Of a stretch of DNA of 64,000 nt, positions 1 to 7,885 are shown piece by piece. Under the pieces are notes generated by a model that did not search any database, was not told where the DNA came from, and worked only from the letters and a program-made list of their open reading frames with translations. The stretch is taken from positions 1 through 64,000 of the forward strand of contig NZ_JBEYUS010000016.1 of NCBI RefSeq assembly GCF_040643635.1, in the 5' to 3' direction. A program made the position numbers and the translations under genes. Position 1 is the stretch's first letter. Every line of letters starts with the position of its first letter. This DNA comes from Saccharopolyspora_C sp040643635 (GTDB taxonomy: Bacteria > Actinomycetota > Actinomycetes > Mycobacteriales > Pseudonocardiaceae).

Positions 1-46
1 TCCGGATAGATGTCGATCTTCTTGGTCGTTGATCCATCTACCGGAG
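1..46. repeat. Imperfect inverted repeat at window edge
   Basis: TCCGG-(A)TAGATG near position 1 is matched by CATCTA-CCGGA ending at about 46, giving an imperfect hairpin with a pyrimidine-rich loop. It may be the terminator or the end of an element whose body lies outside the window. No gene can be assigned to bases 1-91. Confidence 0.35.
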
Positions 47-91
47 ACCTCACTGCGTTCCACCAGCGGGCCCCAGGTTCCTAAACAGCTC

Positions 92-469
92 CTAGACCGG
101 GTCCAGGCGCGCCCGGAGCAGGCAGAACTCGTTGCCCTCCGGATCGGCGAGGCAGTACCAGGGTTCCGCGCCGGTCTGCCCGACGTCCACCGGCCGGGCG
201 CCCGCCGCCAGCAGCCGGTCCAGCTCCGCGTCCGCGTCGCGGTCGGTGGCGTTCACGTCGAGGTGCAGCGGCAGCTTCCCGCTCCGCGGATCGGTGGACG
301 GGCTGAGCACGATCGTCGGCTGCGGTCCGCCGAACCCGGTGCGCGGGCCGATCTCGATGCCGTCGTCCTGCCGGTCCAGCACCACGAAGTCCAGCACCTC
401 GCACCAGAACCGGGCCAGCGCCTCCGGATCCCGGCAATCGAGCACGAGTTCGCCGATGCAGCACGCCAT
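92..469 (-). CDS. VOC (glyoxalase/bleomycin-resistance-like) family protein
   Basis: A 125-residue single-domain protein of the vicinal oxygen chelate fold. The N-terminal strand MACCIGELVLDCRDPEALA followed by ARFWCEVLDF is the usual VOC opening, and a metal-ligand type segment (LPLHLDVNATD) lies mid-protein. The C-terminal DPEGNEFCLL is the diagnostic closing motif. The ATG at 469 is chosen because the VOC domain starts directly there; an upstream in-frame ATG at 577 would add an Arg/Pro-rich non-domain extension. The substrate cannot be read from sequence. It lies downstream of, and in the same direction as, the recombinase gene but 160 bp away, so it is probably a separate unit. Confidence 0.8.
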   Translation of the reverse strand: MACCIGELVLDCRDPEALARFWCEVLDFVVLDRQDDGIEIGPRTGFGGPQPTIVLSPSTDPRSGKLPLHLDVNATDRDADAELDRLLAAGARPVDVGQTGAEPWYCLADPEGNEFCLLRARLDPV

Positions 470-629
470 CCGGCACCTGCTCTCCACGAGGCCGCCGGGC
501 CGGCGGCACCGCGGTGACGGTATCCGCCCCGCGCGGGGGCGTCGACCGATTTTCCGGCGGCACCACGGTTGGTCCATTGTGGACCACGTCGGCGAACCGG
601 CGTCCCGCTCGGCCGATCGGCAGGACCGG

Positions 630-1649
630 TCAGCTGCGGCGCGGGGTGAGGTCGGTGAGGACCTGGTGGGTCCGGTTGGCGCGCACCGACATCCGCTGTT
701 CGCGGGCGGTCACGTCGATGTAGGTCTGGCTGGAGTTGATCGACGCGTGGCCGAGCAGCTTCGCGATCTCCGCCGCGTTCGCCCCGTCCTCGGCCAGCCG
801 CGTCGCGAAGGTGTGCCGCAGCGCGTGCACCATCGCGCCGCGCTGCACCCGGTCCGAGATCCCGGCCGCGCGCAACGACTGGCGCACCAGGTACTGCAGC
901 CCGCCGCGGCGCAGCGGCTCCCCGCGGTGGTCCACGAACAGCGGTTCCGCACCGGGCAGCCGATCGCCGAACCGCACCCGCCGCGAGCTCAGGTAGGCGC
1001 CGACCACGTCGTCCAGCGCTCCCTCGATGGGGATGGACCGGTTCTTGCCGCCCTTGCCGCGCACGTGCAGCCGCCGGTCGCCGGGCCGCCCGGCCAGCGA
1101 GGCCACCGTGAGGTCCAGCAGCTCCGCCGAGCGCACCCCCGTGCACAGCAGCACCGCCAGCACCGCGAGATCGCGCTCCGGCCACGGGTTCCGCGCCCGG
1201 CGCCCGCCTTCGGCGACCAGCCGCAGCAGCCGTTCCGGGGTGTCCTCGCCCTGCAGCGGTTTCGGCGTGGCCGGGGAGCTGCGCGGCTTCGGCACCACCT
1301 GCATCGGGTTGCCGCCGACGGCGCCCTCCACCACGAGGAAGCCGAAGAACCCGTTCCAGGTGGACCACGCCCGCGTCACCGAGGACGCCGAGCGGGCCGC
1401 GGCGTGCCGGGCGAAAGCGGAGCGCAGCTCGGTGGCGGTCACCTCGGCCACCGGGAGCTCCGCGACGCGGGTGCCGGTGATCTCCGCCAGCGCCGCGCCC
1501 ACCGAGCCCAGGTCCAGCCGGTAGGCGCGCAGCGAGTTCGCGGCGAGCTTCCTGGCCTGGAGGTGTTCCAGGTAGACCTCGACCCAGCGCGCCACCGAAC
1601 CTCCGGTCGCCTCCCGCACCACCGCACCTCCAGCTCCACGAATGATCAT
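630..1649 (-). CDS. Tyrosine recombinase, XerC/XerD-like
   Basis: A 339-residue tyrosine-type site-specific recombinase. The N-terminal SAM-like core-binding domain covers about residues 18-115 and the catalytic domain about 135-330. The whole catalytic set is visible: Arg173 in CTGVRSAELLDL, Lys199 in RGKGGKNRSIPI, His275-x-x-Arg278 in VHALRHTFATRL, His301 in LLGHASINSS, and nucleophile Tyr310 in QTYIDV. It is slightly longer than XerC/XerD (about 300). The family resolves chromosome dimers or moves mobile elements. No excisionase, other phage gene or repeated attachment site is visible next to it, so a stand-alone Xer-like enzyme is favoured over a prophage integrase, though a remnant integrase cannot be excluded. 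Confidence 0.88.
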   Translation of the reverse strand: MIIRGAGGAVVREATGGSVARWVEVYLEHLQARKLAANSLRAYRLDLGSVGAALAEITGTRVAELPVAEVTATELRSAFARHAAARSASSVTRAWSTWNGFFGFLVVEGAVGGNPMQVVPKPRSSPATPKPLQGEDTPERLLRLVAEGGRRARNPWPERDLAVLAVLLCTGVRSAELLDLTVASLAGRPGDRRLHVRGKGGKNRSIPIEGALDDVVGAYLSSRRVRFGDRLPGAEPLFVDHRGEPLRRGGLQYLVRQSLRAAGISDRVQRGAMVHALRHTFATRLAEDGANAAEIAKLLGHASINSSQTYIDVTAREQRMSVRANRTHQVLTDLTPRRS

Positions 1650-1707
1650 CCACCCCCGATGGAACCAGACACCACCGACGATCTCGCGGCGGCGCCGCGG
1701 GCGGGCG

Positions 1708-2796
1708 TCAGCGGCCGTCGGTCAGCGTGAACTCGGCGCGGGCGCGGACCTCCCCGTTGACCTGGAGCTCCAGGGCGTGCCCGCCCGGGTGGTAGCGGCG
1801 GGTGGTGATCTCGCGGAACGAGTGGCGCTTGGCCAGCTCCCAGGTGCCGCCCGGTTCGAGGGTCCTGGTGGTGAGCTTGAAGGTCTTGGCGGTCCGCCCG
1901 CCGTTCGCCTTCCGGTGGTGCACCAGGTAGTCGACGGCGAGCGCGACCGGTTCGGCGCCGGTGTTGACCAGGGTGCTGCGGAACTCCAGCGCCCCACCGA
2001 TCGCGACGAGGTCCGCGCCCAGCGCCAGCGCCTCCACCCGCACCTGCGGCGCGGGGGAGTAGCCGAGCAGGGCCAGCGCCCCCGGGTGCCCCTTCTTGAC
2101 CAGGGTTCGCAGCCCGTGCCGCACCACCCGCGAGGTGTGCTCGCCCGGCTCGGCGAGCCAGCGCGCTGCGGTGTCCACGACGAGCGCCGGGTGGTCCCGG
2201 CTGAGGTCGTTGAGGTGGTTGGCCGCGGACCGGCGCACGTACTCGCTGGTGTCGCCGTGCAGCGCGTCGATGATCGGCACCGTGGCGCCCGGTTCGGCCA
2301 GCAGCGCCCGCACCCGCTTCGCCCACGGCAGGTAGGGCCTGGTGCCTTCGGACGCGAGCCGCCGCACGTGCTCGTCCGGAGCGCGCGTCCACTCCTCGAT
2401 CCGCGGCAGCGCGCGGTGCAGGTCGTGCTCCAGCAGCCCCCGGAGCGCGAATTCGGAGCTCAGCAGCGGGGTCAGCTCGGCCAGCGAGTCCAACGCCGCG
2501 TCGAACGCCCCGCCGGTGCCGTCGGCGACCGCGCGGGAGACCACGGCTTCGGTCACCGGCCAGACCAGCCAGCCGGTGAACTCGGGGAACTCGCGCGCCG
2601 CCCGCACCGCGTCCAGCAGGGCGGCGAGATCACCGGGCACGTCCGCCAGCAGCGCGTCCCGCAGCAGGTCGCAGCGCTGCCGGAGACCCAGCGGGCCCAG
2701 CCGGGCCGCGGCGGCCCGCACCGCGCCCGCTCGGTCGAACACCCGCGCCAGGTCCCGTGCCACGTCGGGACCCACCAGTTCGTCGGCGAACGGCAT
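1708..2796 (-). CDS. DNA alkylation repair protein, AlkC-like HEAT-repeat glycosylase
   Basis: A 362-residue protein with an alpha-helical HEAT-like repeat body at about 1-255 (for example EYVRRSAANHLNDLSRDHP near 190) followed by a C-terminal beta-rich domain of about 100 residues (EFRSTLVNTGAEPVALAVDY onward). The combination of AlkD-like repeats with an Ig-like C-terminal domain is the hallmark of AlkC, which excises cationic alkylated bases such as 3-methyladenine. The start at 2796 is preceded by AGGAG at a good distance. It is divergent from the membrane protein gene at 2941, and the 145-bp gap should carry both promoters. Which acidic residue is catalytic was not determined, so activity is inferred from the family. 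Confidence 0.8.
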   Translation of the reverse strand: MPFADELVGPDVARDLARVFDRAGAVRAAAARLGPLGLRQRCDLLRDALLADVPGDLAALLDAVRAAREFPEFTGWLVWPVTEAVVSRAVADGTGGAFDAALDSLAELTPLLSSEFALRGLLEHDLHRALPRIEEWTRAPDEHVRRLASEGTRPYLPWAKRVRALLAEPGATVPIIDALHGDTSEYVRRSAANHLNDLSRDHPALVVDTAARWLAEPGEHTSRVVRHGLRTLVKKGHPGALALLGYSPAPQVRVEALALGADLVAIGGALEFRSTLVNTGAEPVALAVDYLVHHRKANGGRTAKTFKLTTRTLEPGGTWELAKRHSFREITTRRYHPGGHALELQVNGEVRARAEFTLTDGR

Positions 2797-2940
2797 CGTT
2801 TCGCTCCTGCCCGGCCCCGCGGCCGCTCGTCTTCCGTCGGGGAACTCCTACCAGCCGCCGCCGACACACCCGGATGCCACGTTTAATCCGGGCCGGTTCG
2901 GCCGATCATGTGCGGTGTGGAGCAACAGGGGGAACCCGGT

Positions 2941-4071
2941 GTGCCGCGCGGACTGCGGATCGCGGGGGCGGTGAGCTGGCGGCTGCTCGCGATCGCGGGC
3001 GTGCTGGTGGTGCTGGCGCGCATCGTGTCCGCGCTCGCCGAGCTCGTGATCGCGCTCGGCGTGGCGCTGCTGCTGGCCGCGCTGCTGGCACCGCTGGTCG
3101 GCAAGCTCACCCGGTGGGGCGTGCCGCGCACCGCCGCGACCGTGCTGGCGCTGCTGCTCGGGCTGGTGGTGGTGGGCGGCGTGCTCACCCTCGTGATCAT
3201 CACCGTGATCAACGGGCTGCCCGGGTTGCAGGCGCAGGCGGCGCAGACCGTGGAGGGCATCCACCACTGGTTGCGCACCGGACCGCTGGCGCTGAGCCAG
3301 GGGCAGCTGGACGGCTGGGTGCAGCGCATCACCGACTACCTGCGCACCAGCCAGAGCGGGCTCACCGCGGGGGCGCTGAGCACCGCGACCACCGTGCTCA
3401 GCGTCGGCAGCGGGCTGCTGCTGGCGCTGTTCACGCTGATCTTCTTCCTGCGCGACGGCACCCGGATCTGGCGGTTCGTGCTGCGCGCGCTGGTTCCCGG
3501 GCGCGTCCGGGACCGGGTCGACGTGGCCGGGCAGCACGCGTTCCGCTCGCTGGTCGCCTACGTGCGGGCGAGCGCGGCCGTGGCGCTGATGGACGCGGTG
3601 GGCATCGGCGTCGGCTGCGCGCTCGTCGGGGTGCCGCTGTCGGCGGCGCTGGCCGCGCTGGTGTTCCTCGGCGCGTTCGTGCCCTACGTAGGCGCGATGA
3701 TCACCGGCTCGATCGCGGTGCTGATGGCGCTGGTCACGACCGGCCCGCTGCCCGCGATCATCGTGCTGGCGGTGGTCGTCGGGGTGATGCAGCTGGAGGG
3801 GCACGTGCTGCAGCCGCTGATCCTCGGGCACGCGGTGCGGCTGCACCCGCTGGCGATCGTCCTCGGTGTCACCGCCGGCTTCCTCGGTGCGGGAGTGGCG
3901 GGCGCGGTGTTCTCGGTGCCGGTCATCGCGCTGCTCAACGCCGGTGTCCGCGCGCTCGCCGCACCGCCCGCGGACCTGGAACCGCAGCCCGAACCCGGCG
4001 CGGAGGCCGAATCCGACCCCTCGCCCGGGGCCGGACCGGAGTCCGCCGACGACGCGGAGAAACCGGGTTAG
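2941..4071 (+). CDS. AI-2E family (PerM/YdiK-type) membrane transporter
   Basis: A multi-spanning protein of about 376 residues. Paired N-terminal helices are followed by a soluble stretch (about residues 100-140) and a long C-terminal run of membrane segments. The segment LEGHVLQPLILGHAVRLHPL is the characteristic conserved signature of this family, whose members export autoinducer-2-like compounds or antiport ions. The last 40 residues are an acidic, Pro/Glu-rich cytosolic tail. GTG 2941 is preferred because GGGGGAA lies just upstream; an in-frame ATG at 2908 would add 11 residues. It stands alone, so its substrate cannot be inferred from context. Confidence 0.8.
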   Translation: MPRGLRIAGAVSWRLLAIAGVLVVLARIVSALAELVIALGVALLLAALLAPLVGKLTRWGVPRTAATVLALLLGLVVVGGVLTLVIITVINGLPGLQAQAAQTVEGIHHWLRTGPLALSQGQLDGWVQRITDYLRTSQSGLTAGALSTATTVLSVGSGLLLALFTLIFFLRDGTRIWRFVLRALVPGRVRDRVDVAGQHAFRSLVAYVRASAAVALMDAVGIGVGCALVGVPLSAALAALVFLGAFVPYVGAMITGSIAVLMALVTTGPLPAIIVLAVVVGVMQLEGHVLQPLILGHAVRLHPLAIVLGVTAGFLGAGVAGAVFSVPVIALLNAGVRALAAPPADLEPQPEPGAEAESDPSPGAGPESADDAEKPG

Positions 4072-4166
4072 CGCCGCGCCCGGCGTGCGATCACCGGGGG
4101 CCGCGCACCTACAGTCGGGTGACGGCACCGGACCGGCCGGTGCGAGACCGAGAGGACGGCGAGCGG

Positions 4167-5150
4167 GTGCGCAAGGTGAAGGACCTGACCGGTCCCGGTG
4201 TCACGGACCGGTTCGGCATCGGCGGCACCGACCTGGGGGTGATGGCGCAGGCACCGGACGGCCGGATCGTGTCGGTGTTCGGCGACACCTTCGAACGCGC
4301 CGGCGTCGGCGGTCCCGGCTGGCGCTCCCCGGTGGTCCTGTTCGCCGACCCGGACACCGCCACCGAGGGCATCGGCTGGACCGGTTCCATCGGACCCGAC
4401 TCCTACGCGGGGCAGGCGCTCGCGTACCGGCACGACTCGGTGATCCAGGGTCGGCGGGTCAGCACCGTCATCCCCACCGACCTGATCACCGTCGGGGACG
4501 TGATGTACCTGCACGTCATGGTGTGCGAGGGGATCGGCAACGTGCACTGGACCGAGGTGCACGCCTCCACCGACAACGGCGAGACCTGGCAGCACACCGG
4601 CGCCACCTGGCCCGGCGACCTGCACGGCGGGCTGTTCCAGATGCTGACCTGGGGCCTCGGCGACGACGGCTACGCGTACGCGTTCACCACCGGGTTCCGC
4701 CGCGACCAGGGGCTGCTGCTGCACCGGGTGCCCGCCGACCGGATCACCGACCCGGGCGCCTGGGAGGGCTGGGGGTTCCGCGACGGCCGGTGGGCGTGGG
4801 GCAACCCGCCGACGATCGCGCTCACCGGTGCCTACGGCGAGCTGTGCCTGCGCCCCGTCGGCGGCCGGTGGCTGCTGTCGCTGTTCAACGCGGGCGACTA
4901 CCGGATCGACGTGCTGAACCTGGACGTGCCCACCGCGAACCTGTACGAGGCACCGCGCGCGACCGCCGTGCACGGCTCGTCCTGGCCCGGCGAGGACCAC
5001 TCCCGCGGGCAGGTCGCGCAGCTCTACGGCGGCTACATCGTGCCCGGTTCCACCCTCGACGACCTGCACCTCGTGGTGAGCCAGTGGAACACCGAGCGGA
5101 ACTGGCCGTACAAGGCGATGCAGTTCGCCGGGAGCGCCCCGCGGAGCTGA
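4167..5150 (+). CDS. DUF4185 domain-containing protein
   Basis: A 327-residue protein whose whole length matches the DUF4185 beta-propeller-like family: FGIGGTDLGVMAQAPDGRIV at the start, then repeated blade-like units, a HASTDNGETW Asp-box-like element, and the ending QWNTERNWPYKAMQF. Such proteins resemble glycosidase or sialidase propellers and are often secreted. Here no clear signal peptide precedes the domain when GTG 4167 is used, which has GAGAGGA upstream. GTG 4119 and 4140 are alternative in-frame starts but give no hydrophobic leader either. The function is unknown; a carbohydrate-related role is a family-level guess. Confidence 0.72.
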   Translation: MRKVKDLTGPGVTDRFGIGGTDLGVMAQAPDGRIVSVFGDTFERAGVGGPGWRSPVVLFADPDTATEGIGWTGSIGPDSYAGQALAYRHDSVIQGRRVSTVIPTDLITVGDVMYLHVMVCEGIGNVHWTEVHASTDNGETWQHTGATWPGDLHGGLFQMLTWGLGDDGYAYAFTTGFRRDQGLLLHRVPADRITDPGAWEGWGFRDGRWAWGNPPTIALTGAYGELCLRPVGGRWLLSLFNAGDYRIDVLNLDVPTANLYEAPRATAVHGSSWPGEDHSRGQVAQLYGGYIVPGSTLDDLHLVVSQWNTERNWPYKAMQFAGSAPRS

Positions 5151-5175
5151 CCGCGCCCGCCGCTACCGTGGCCGC

Positions 5176-5529
5176 ATGGACAGCATCGGAGAGCTCCGGT
5201 CCCGGCTCCGCGGCTTCGCCGAAGCGCGGGCCTGGGGCCGGTTCCACACCCCGAAGAACCTCGCGATGGCGCTCAGCGGTGAGGCGGGGGAGCTGATCGC
5301 CGAACTCCAGTGGCTGGACGACACCGCCGTCGCCGACGGCCTCGCGAACGGCGAGCTGACCGGCAGGCTCGCCGACGAGGCCGCCGACGTGCTGCTGTAC
5401 CTCGTGCAGTTCGCCGAGGCCACCGGCATCGACCTCGTCCAGGCCGCGCACGACAAGATCGACCGCAACGAGTCCCGCTACCCGCCCCACCTCGCCCACG
5501 GCAACGCCACCAAGAGCACCGAGCTGTAG
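5176..5529 (+). CDS. MazG-like nucleotide pyrophosphohydrolase (dCTPase type)
   Basis: A 117-residue all-alpha NTP pyrophosphohydrolase. The metal-binding pattern is complete: EAGELIAELQW supplies the ExxE half and DEAADVLLYLV the ExxD half. The small size and the FHTPKNLAMALSGE opening match the RS21-C6/dCTPase-like branch, which cleans non-canonical or excess nucleoside triphosphates to monophosphates plus pyrophosphate. The ATG is 25 bp after the DUF4185 stop codon, so co-transcription is possible. The gene is followed by the tandem hairpin array, which probably ends the transcript. Confidence 0.85.
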   Translation: MDSIGELRSRLRGFAEARAWGRFHTPKNLAMALSGEAGELIAELQWLDDTAVADGLANGELTGRLADEAADVLLYLVQFAEATGIDLVQAAHDKIDRNESRYPPHLAHGNATKSTEL

Positions 5530-5553
5530 CGCGCCACCCGCAGCCCCCGATGA

Positions 5554-5805
5554 CCAGGTGAGTGGCCCACCCGACCGGCCACACCGGGCGAGCGGCCCAC
5601 TCACCTGGCGGGCCACCGCAGGTGAGTGGCCCACCGGACCAGTCTGGTCGGGCGGGTGGGGCACTCACCTGGTGGGAAGTTGTAGGTGAGTGGGCCATTG
5701 GACCAGTGGCGTTGGGCGGGTGGCCCACTCACCTGGTGGGGCGTTGTAGGTGGGTGGCCCGTTGGACCAGTCTCGTTGGGCGGGTGGGGCACTCACCTGG
5801 TGGGG
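5554..5805. repeat. Four tandem 64-bp hairpin units
   Basis: The left arm AGGTGAGTGGCCCA or a close variant begins at 5556, 5620, 5684 and 5748, an exact 64-bp period. Each unit closes with a right arm of the type GTGGCCCACTCACCT, so every unit is itself a long imperfect palindrome with a GGACCAGT-type loop. The array fills most of the 349-bp gap between genes ending at 5529 and starting at 5879. A single divergent copy of the same palindrome lies at 34959-35009. It probably acts as a terminator or REP-like element. Confidence 0.85.
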
Positions 5806-5878
5806 AGTGCTGGAGCGGCGGTCGGCGGAGCCCGGTGCCCGTGGAGTCGGTCGGGTGGTGCGGTTGCACACTGCTGGG

Positions 5879-6523
5879 ATGGCGGAGTCGTCGCAGCTGC
5901 TGCTGGTGCTGGACCTGATCGGAACGTTCGCGTTCGGCCTCAACGGGGCGCTCACCGCGGTGCGGGCCGTGCGGCTGGACCTGGTCGGGGTGCTGACGCT
6001 GGGGATGATGACCGCGCTGGGCGGCGGGATCCTGCGCGACGTGCTCATCCAGTCGCTGCCGCCCGCCACGTTCAGCGACCTCGCCTACCTGGGGGCGGCC
6101 GCGGCGGGCGCGCTGGTGGCGTTCTTCCTGAGCCTGCCGCTGGAGCGGTTCACCGTGCTCATCGTGGTGTTCGACGCGGTCGGGCTGAGCGTGTTCTGCG
6201 TGACCGGGGCGACGAAGGCGCTGGAGTTCGGGCTCGGCGGCGTGCAGGCCGTGCTGCTCGGCGGGCTCACCGCCGTCGGCGGCGGCACGCTGCGCGACGT
6301 GATGCTGCGGAAGGTGCCGACCGTGCTGGTCAGCGACCTGTACGCGGTGCCCGCGCTGGTCGGTGCCGGGATCGCGGTGGGCGCCGTGCAGCTCGAACTG
6401 GGGCCGCTGGTGGTGGCCGGGGTCGCCGCGCCGGTGTGCTTCGCGACCCGGATGCTCGGCGTCGTGTTCGAGCTGAACGTGCCCACCGCGCCCGGTCGCG
6501 GCCCCCGCGAGCAGGACGGTTGA
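5879..6523 (+). CDS. TRIC cation channel family protein (UPF0126, two-domain)
   Basis: A 214-residue integral membrane protein with about seven hydrophobic helices arranged as an internal repeat. Each half carries the family's glycine motif: ALGGGILRDVLI in the first and AVGGGTLRDVML in the second. Bacterial homologues are structural relatives of eukaryotic TRIC potassium channels; a monovalent cation or glycine channel role is known only for a few members. ATG 5879 is chosen because the first helix (LLLVLDLIGTFAFGLNGAL) starts shortly after; no strong ribosome-binding site is seen. The longer upstream frame runs into the repeat array and is not coding. Confidence 0.85.
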   Translation: MAESSQLLLVLDLIGTFAFGLNGALTAVRAVRLDLVGVLTLGMMTALGGGILRDVLIQSLPPATFSDLAYLGAAAAGALVAFFLSLPLERFTVLIVVFDAVGLSVFCVTGATKALEFGLGGVQAVLLGGLTAVGGGTLRDVMLRKVPTVLVSDLYAVPALVGAGIAVGAVQLELGPLVVAGVAAPVCFATRMLGVVFELNVPTAPGRGPREQDG

Positions 6524-6627
6524 CCGGGCGCGACGAGTTCCCGGCAGGCCGTCGGCTCCGCCCGGCGAACGACCCTCCCGCTGCGCACAATCCAGGGGAG
6601 CCCGACAGCGCCGAGCGAGGAGCCGCC

Positions 6628-7884
6628 ATGACCGCCGACCCCGTCTCGTCCGTGCTCGCGGGAGCCGAGGACGCCACGAGCTGGCAGGAGGACTTCTACC
6701 GGGACCTGCACCAGCACCCCGAGTTGTCCCACCAGGAGCACCGCACCGCGGAGAAGGTCGCCGGGCGCCTCCGCGAGCAGGGCTACGAGCTGCACACCGG
6801 GGTCGGCGGCACCGGCGTCGTCGGGGTGCTGCGCAACGGGTCCGGGCCGGTGGTGCTGCTGCGCGCCGACATGGACGCGCTGCCGGTGCGGGAGACGACC
6901 GGCCTGCCCTACGCCAGCACCGCCACCACCGGCGAGGACGGCGACGGCTCGCCCGTCATGCACGCATGCGGGCACGACGTGCACGTGACCTGCCTGCTCG
7001 GCGCCGCGCAACTGCTCGCCGCGGGCACCGGGCACTGGAGCGGCACCGTGCTCGCCGTGTTCCAGCCCGCCGAAGAGGCCGGGGACGGCGCGCAGGGCAT
7101 GGTCGACGACGGGCTGGCGGACCTGGTGCCGAAACCGGACGTCGCCCTCGGCCAGCACGTGATGCCGTACCCGGCGGGCACCGTCGGCACGCACCCCGGA
7201 CCCACGTTCGCCGCCGCCGACAGCATGCGCATCACCGTGCACGGCCGCGGCGGGCACGGCTCGATGCCGCAGGCCACCGTCGACCCGGTGGTGCTCGCCG
7301 CGCACGTCGTGGTGCGGCTGCAGACCGTCGTGTCCCGCGAGGTCGCCCCCACCGAGCCGGTGGTGCTCACCGTCGGCAGCATCCTCGCCGGGACGAAGAG
7401 CAACGTCATCCCGGACCGGGCGACGATCGAGCTGAACCTGCGCACCTACGACGAGCAGACCCGCACCCAGGTCCTCGACGCGGTGGAGCGCATCGTCCGC
7501 GCCGAGTGCCAGGCCTCGAACTCGCCGCACGAGCCCGAGTTCGAGACGTTCGCCCGGTTCTCCCTCACCGACAACGACCCCGACACCACCGATCGCGTCA
7601 CCTCGGCGCTCACCGGCCACTTCGGCGCCGACCGGGTGGTGGACGTCGGGCGGGTCACCGCCAGCGAGGACTTCGGCGACCTGCCCGCCGCGTGGGGGAT
7701 CCCGTACTCGTACTGGACGTTCGGCGGCACCGACCCGGACCGCTACGAGCGGGCGCGGCGGGAGGGCCGCGTCGCGCAGGACGTCCCGGTCAACCACTCC
7801 GGCACCTTCGCCCCGGTCCCGCAGCCGACGCTGCGCACCGGGACCGGGGCGCTCGTCGCCGCCGCGCTCGCCTGGCTGGCCTGA
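6628..7884 (+). CDS. M20 family amidohydrolase (HipO/AbgB-like)
   Basis: A 418-residue zinc peptidase-fold amidohydrolase. The features in order are DLHQHPELSHQEHRTAEKVA at the N-terminus, LRADMDALPV, the metal ligands in MHACGHDVHVTCLLG, the acid/base glutamate in FQPAEEAGDG, and the dimerisation-domain motif HGRGGHGSMPQ. The family hydrolyses N-acyl amino acids, hippurate or indole-acetyl conjugates; the substrate here is unknown. GGAG before ATG 6628 supports the start. The TerC gene begins at 7886, so the two genes are almost fused and probably co-transcribed. Confidence 0.9.
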   Translation: MTADPVSSVLAGAEDATSWQEDFYRDLHQHPELSHQEHRTAEKVAGRLREQGYELHTGVGGTGVVGVLRNGSGPVVLLRADMDALPVRETTGLPYASTATTGEDGDGSPVMHACGHDVHVTCLLGAAQLLAAGTGHWSGTVLAVFQPAEEAGDGAQGMVDDGLADLVPKPDVALGQHVMPYPAGTVGTHPGPTFAAADSMRITVHGRGGHGSMPQATVDPVVLAAHVVVRLQTVVSREVAPTEPVVLTVGSILAGTKSNVIPDRATIELNLRTYDEQTRTQVLDAVERIVRAECQASNSPHEPEFETFARFSLTDNDPDTTDRVTSALTGHFGADRVVDVGRVTASEDFGDLPAAWGIPYSYWTFGGTDPDRYERARREGRVAQDVPVNHSGTFAPVPQPTLRTGTGALVAAALAWLA

Positions 7885-7885
7885 G

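Noticed and set aside
630..1649. Prophage or integrative element anchored by the tyrosine recombinase
   Set aside because: No phage structural, excisionase or att-like repeats were seen around it, and its neighbours are ordinary chromosomal genes.
2757..4166. Long N-terminal extension of the DUF4185 frame through the AI-2E gene
   Set aside because: The extension is Arg/Ala-rich out-of-frame translation of the transporter gene. The real start lies at a GTG after 4115.
5554..5805. CRISPR array
   Set aside because: The periodic units are palindromes that fill the whole 64-bp period; there are no unique spacers and no cas genes.
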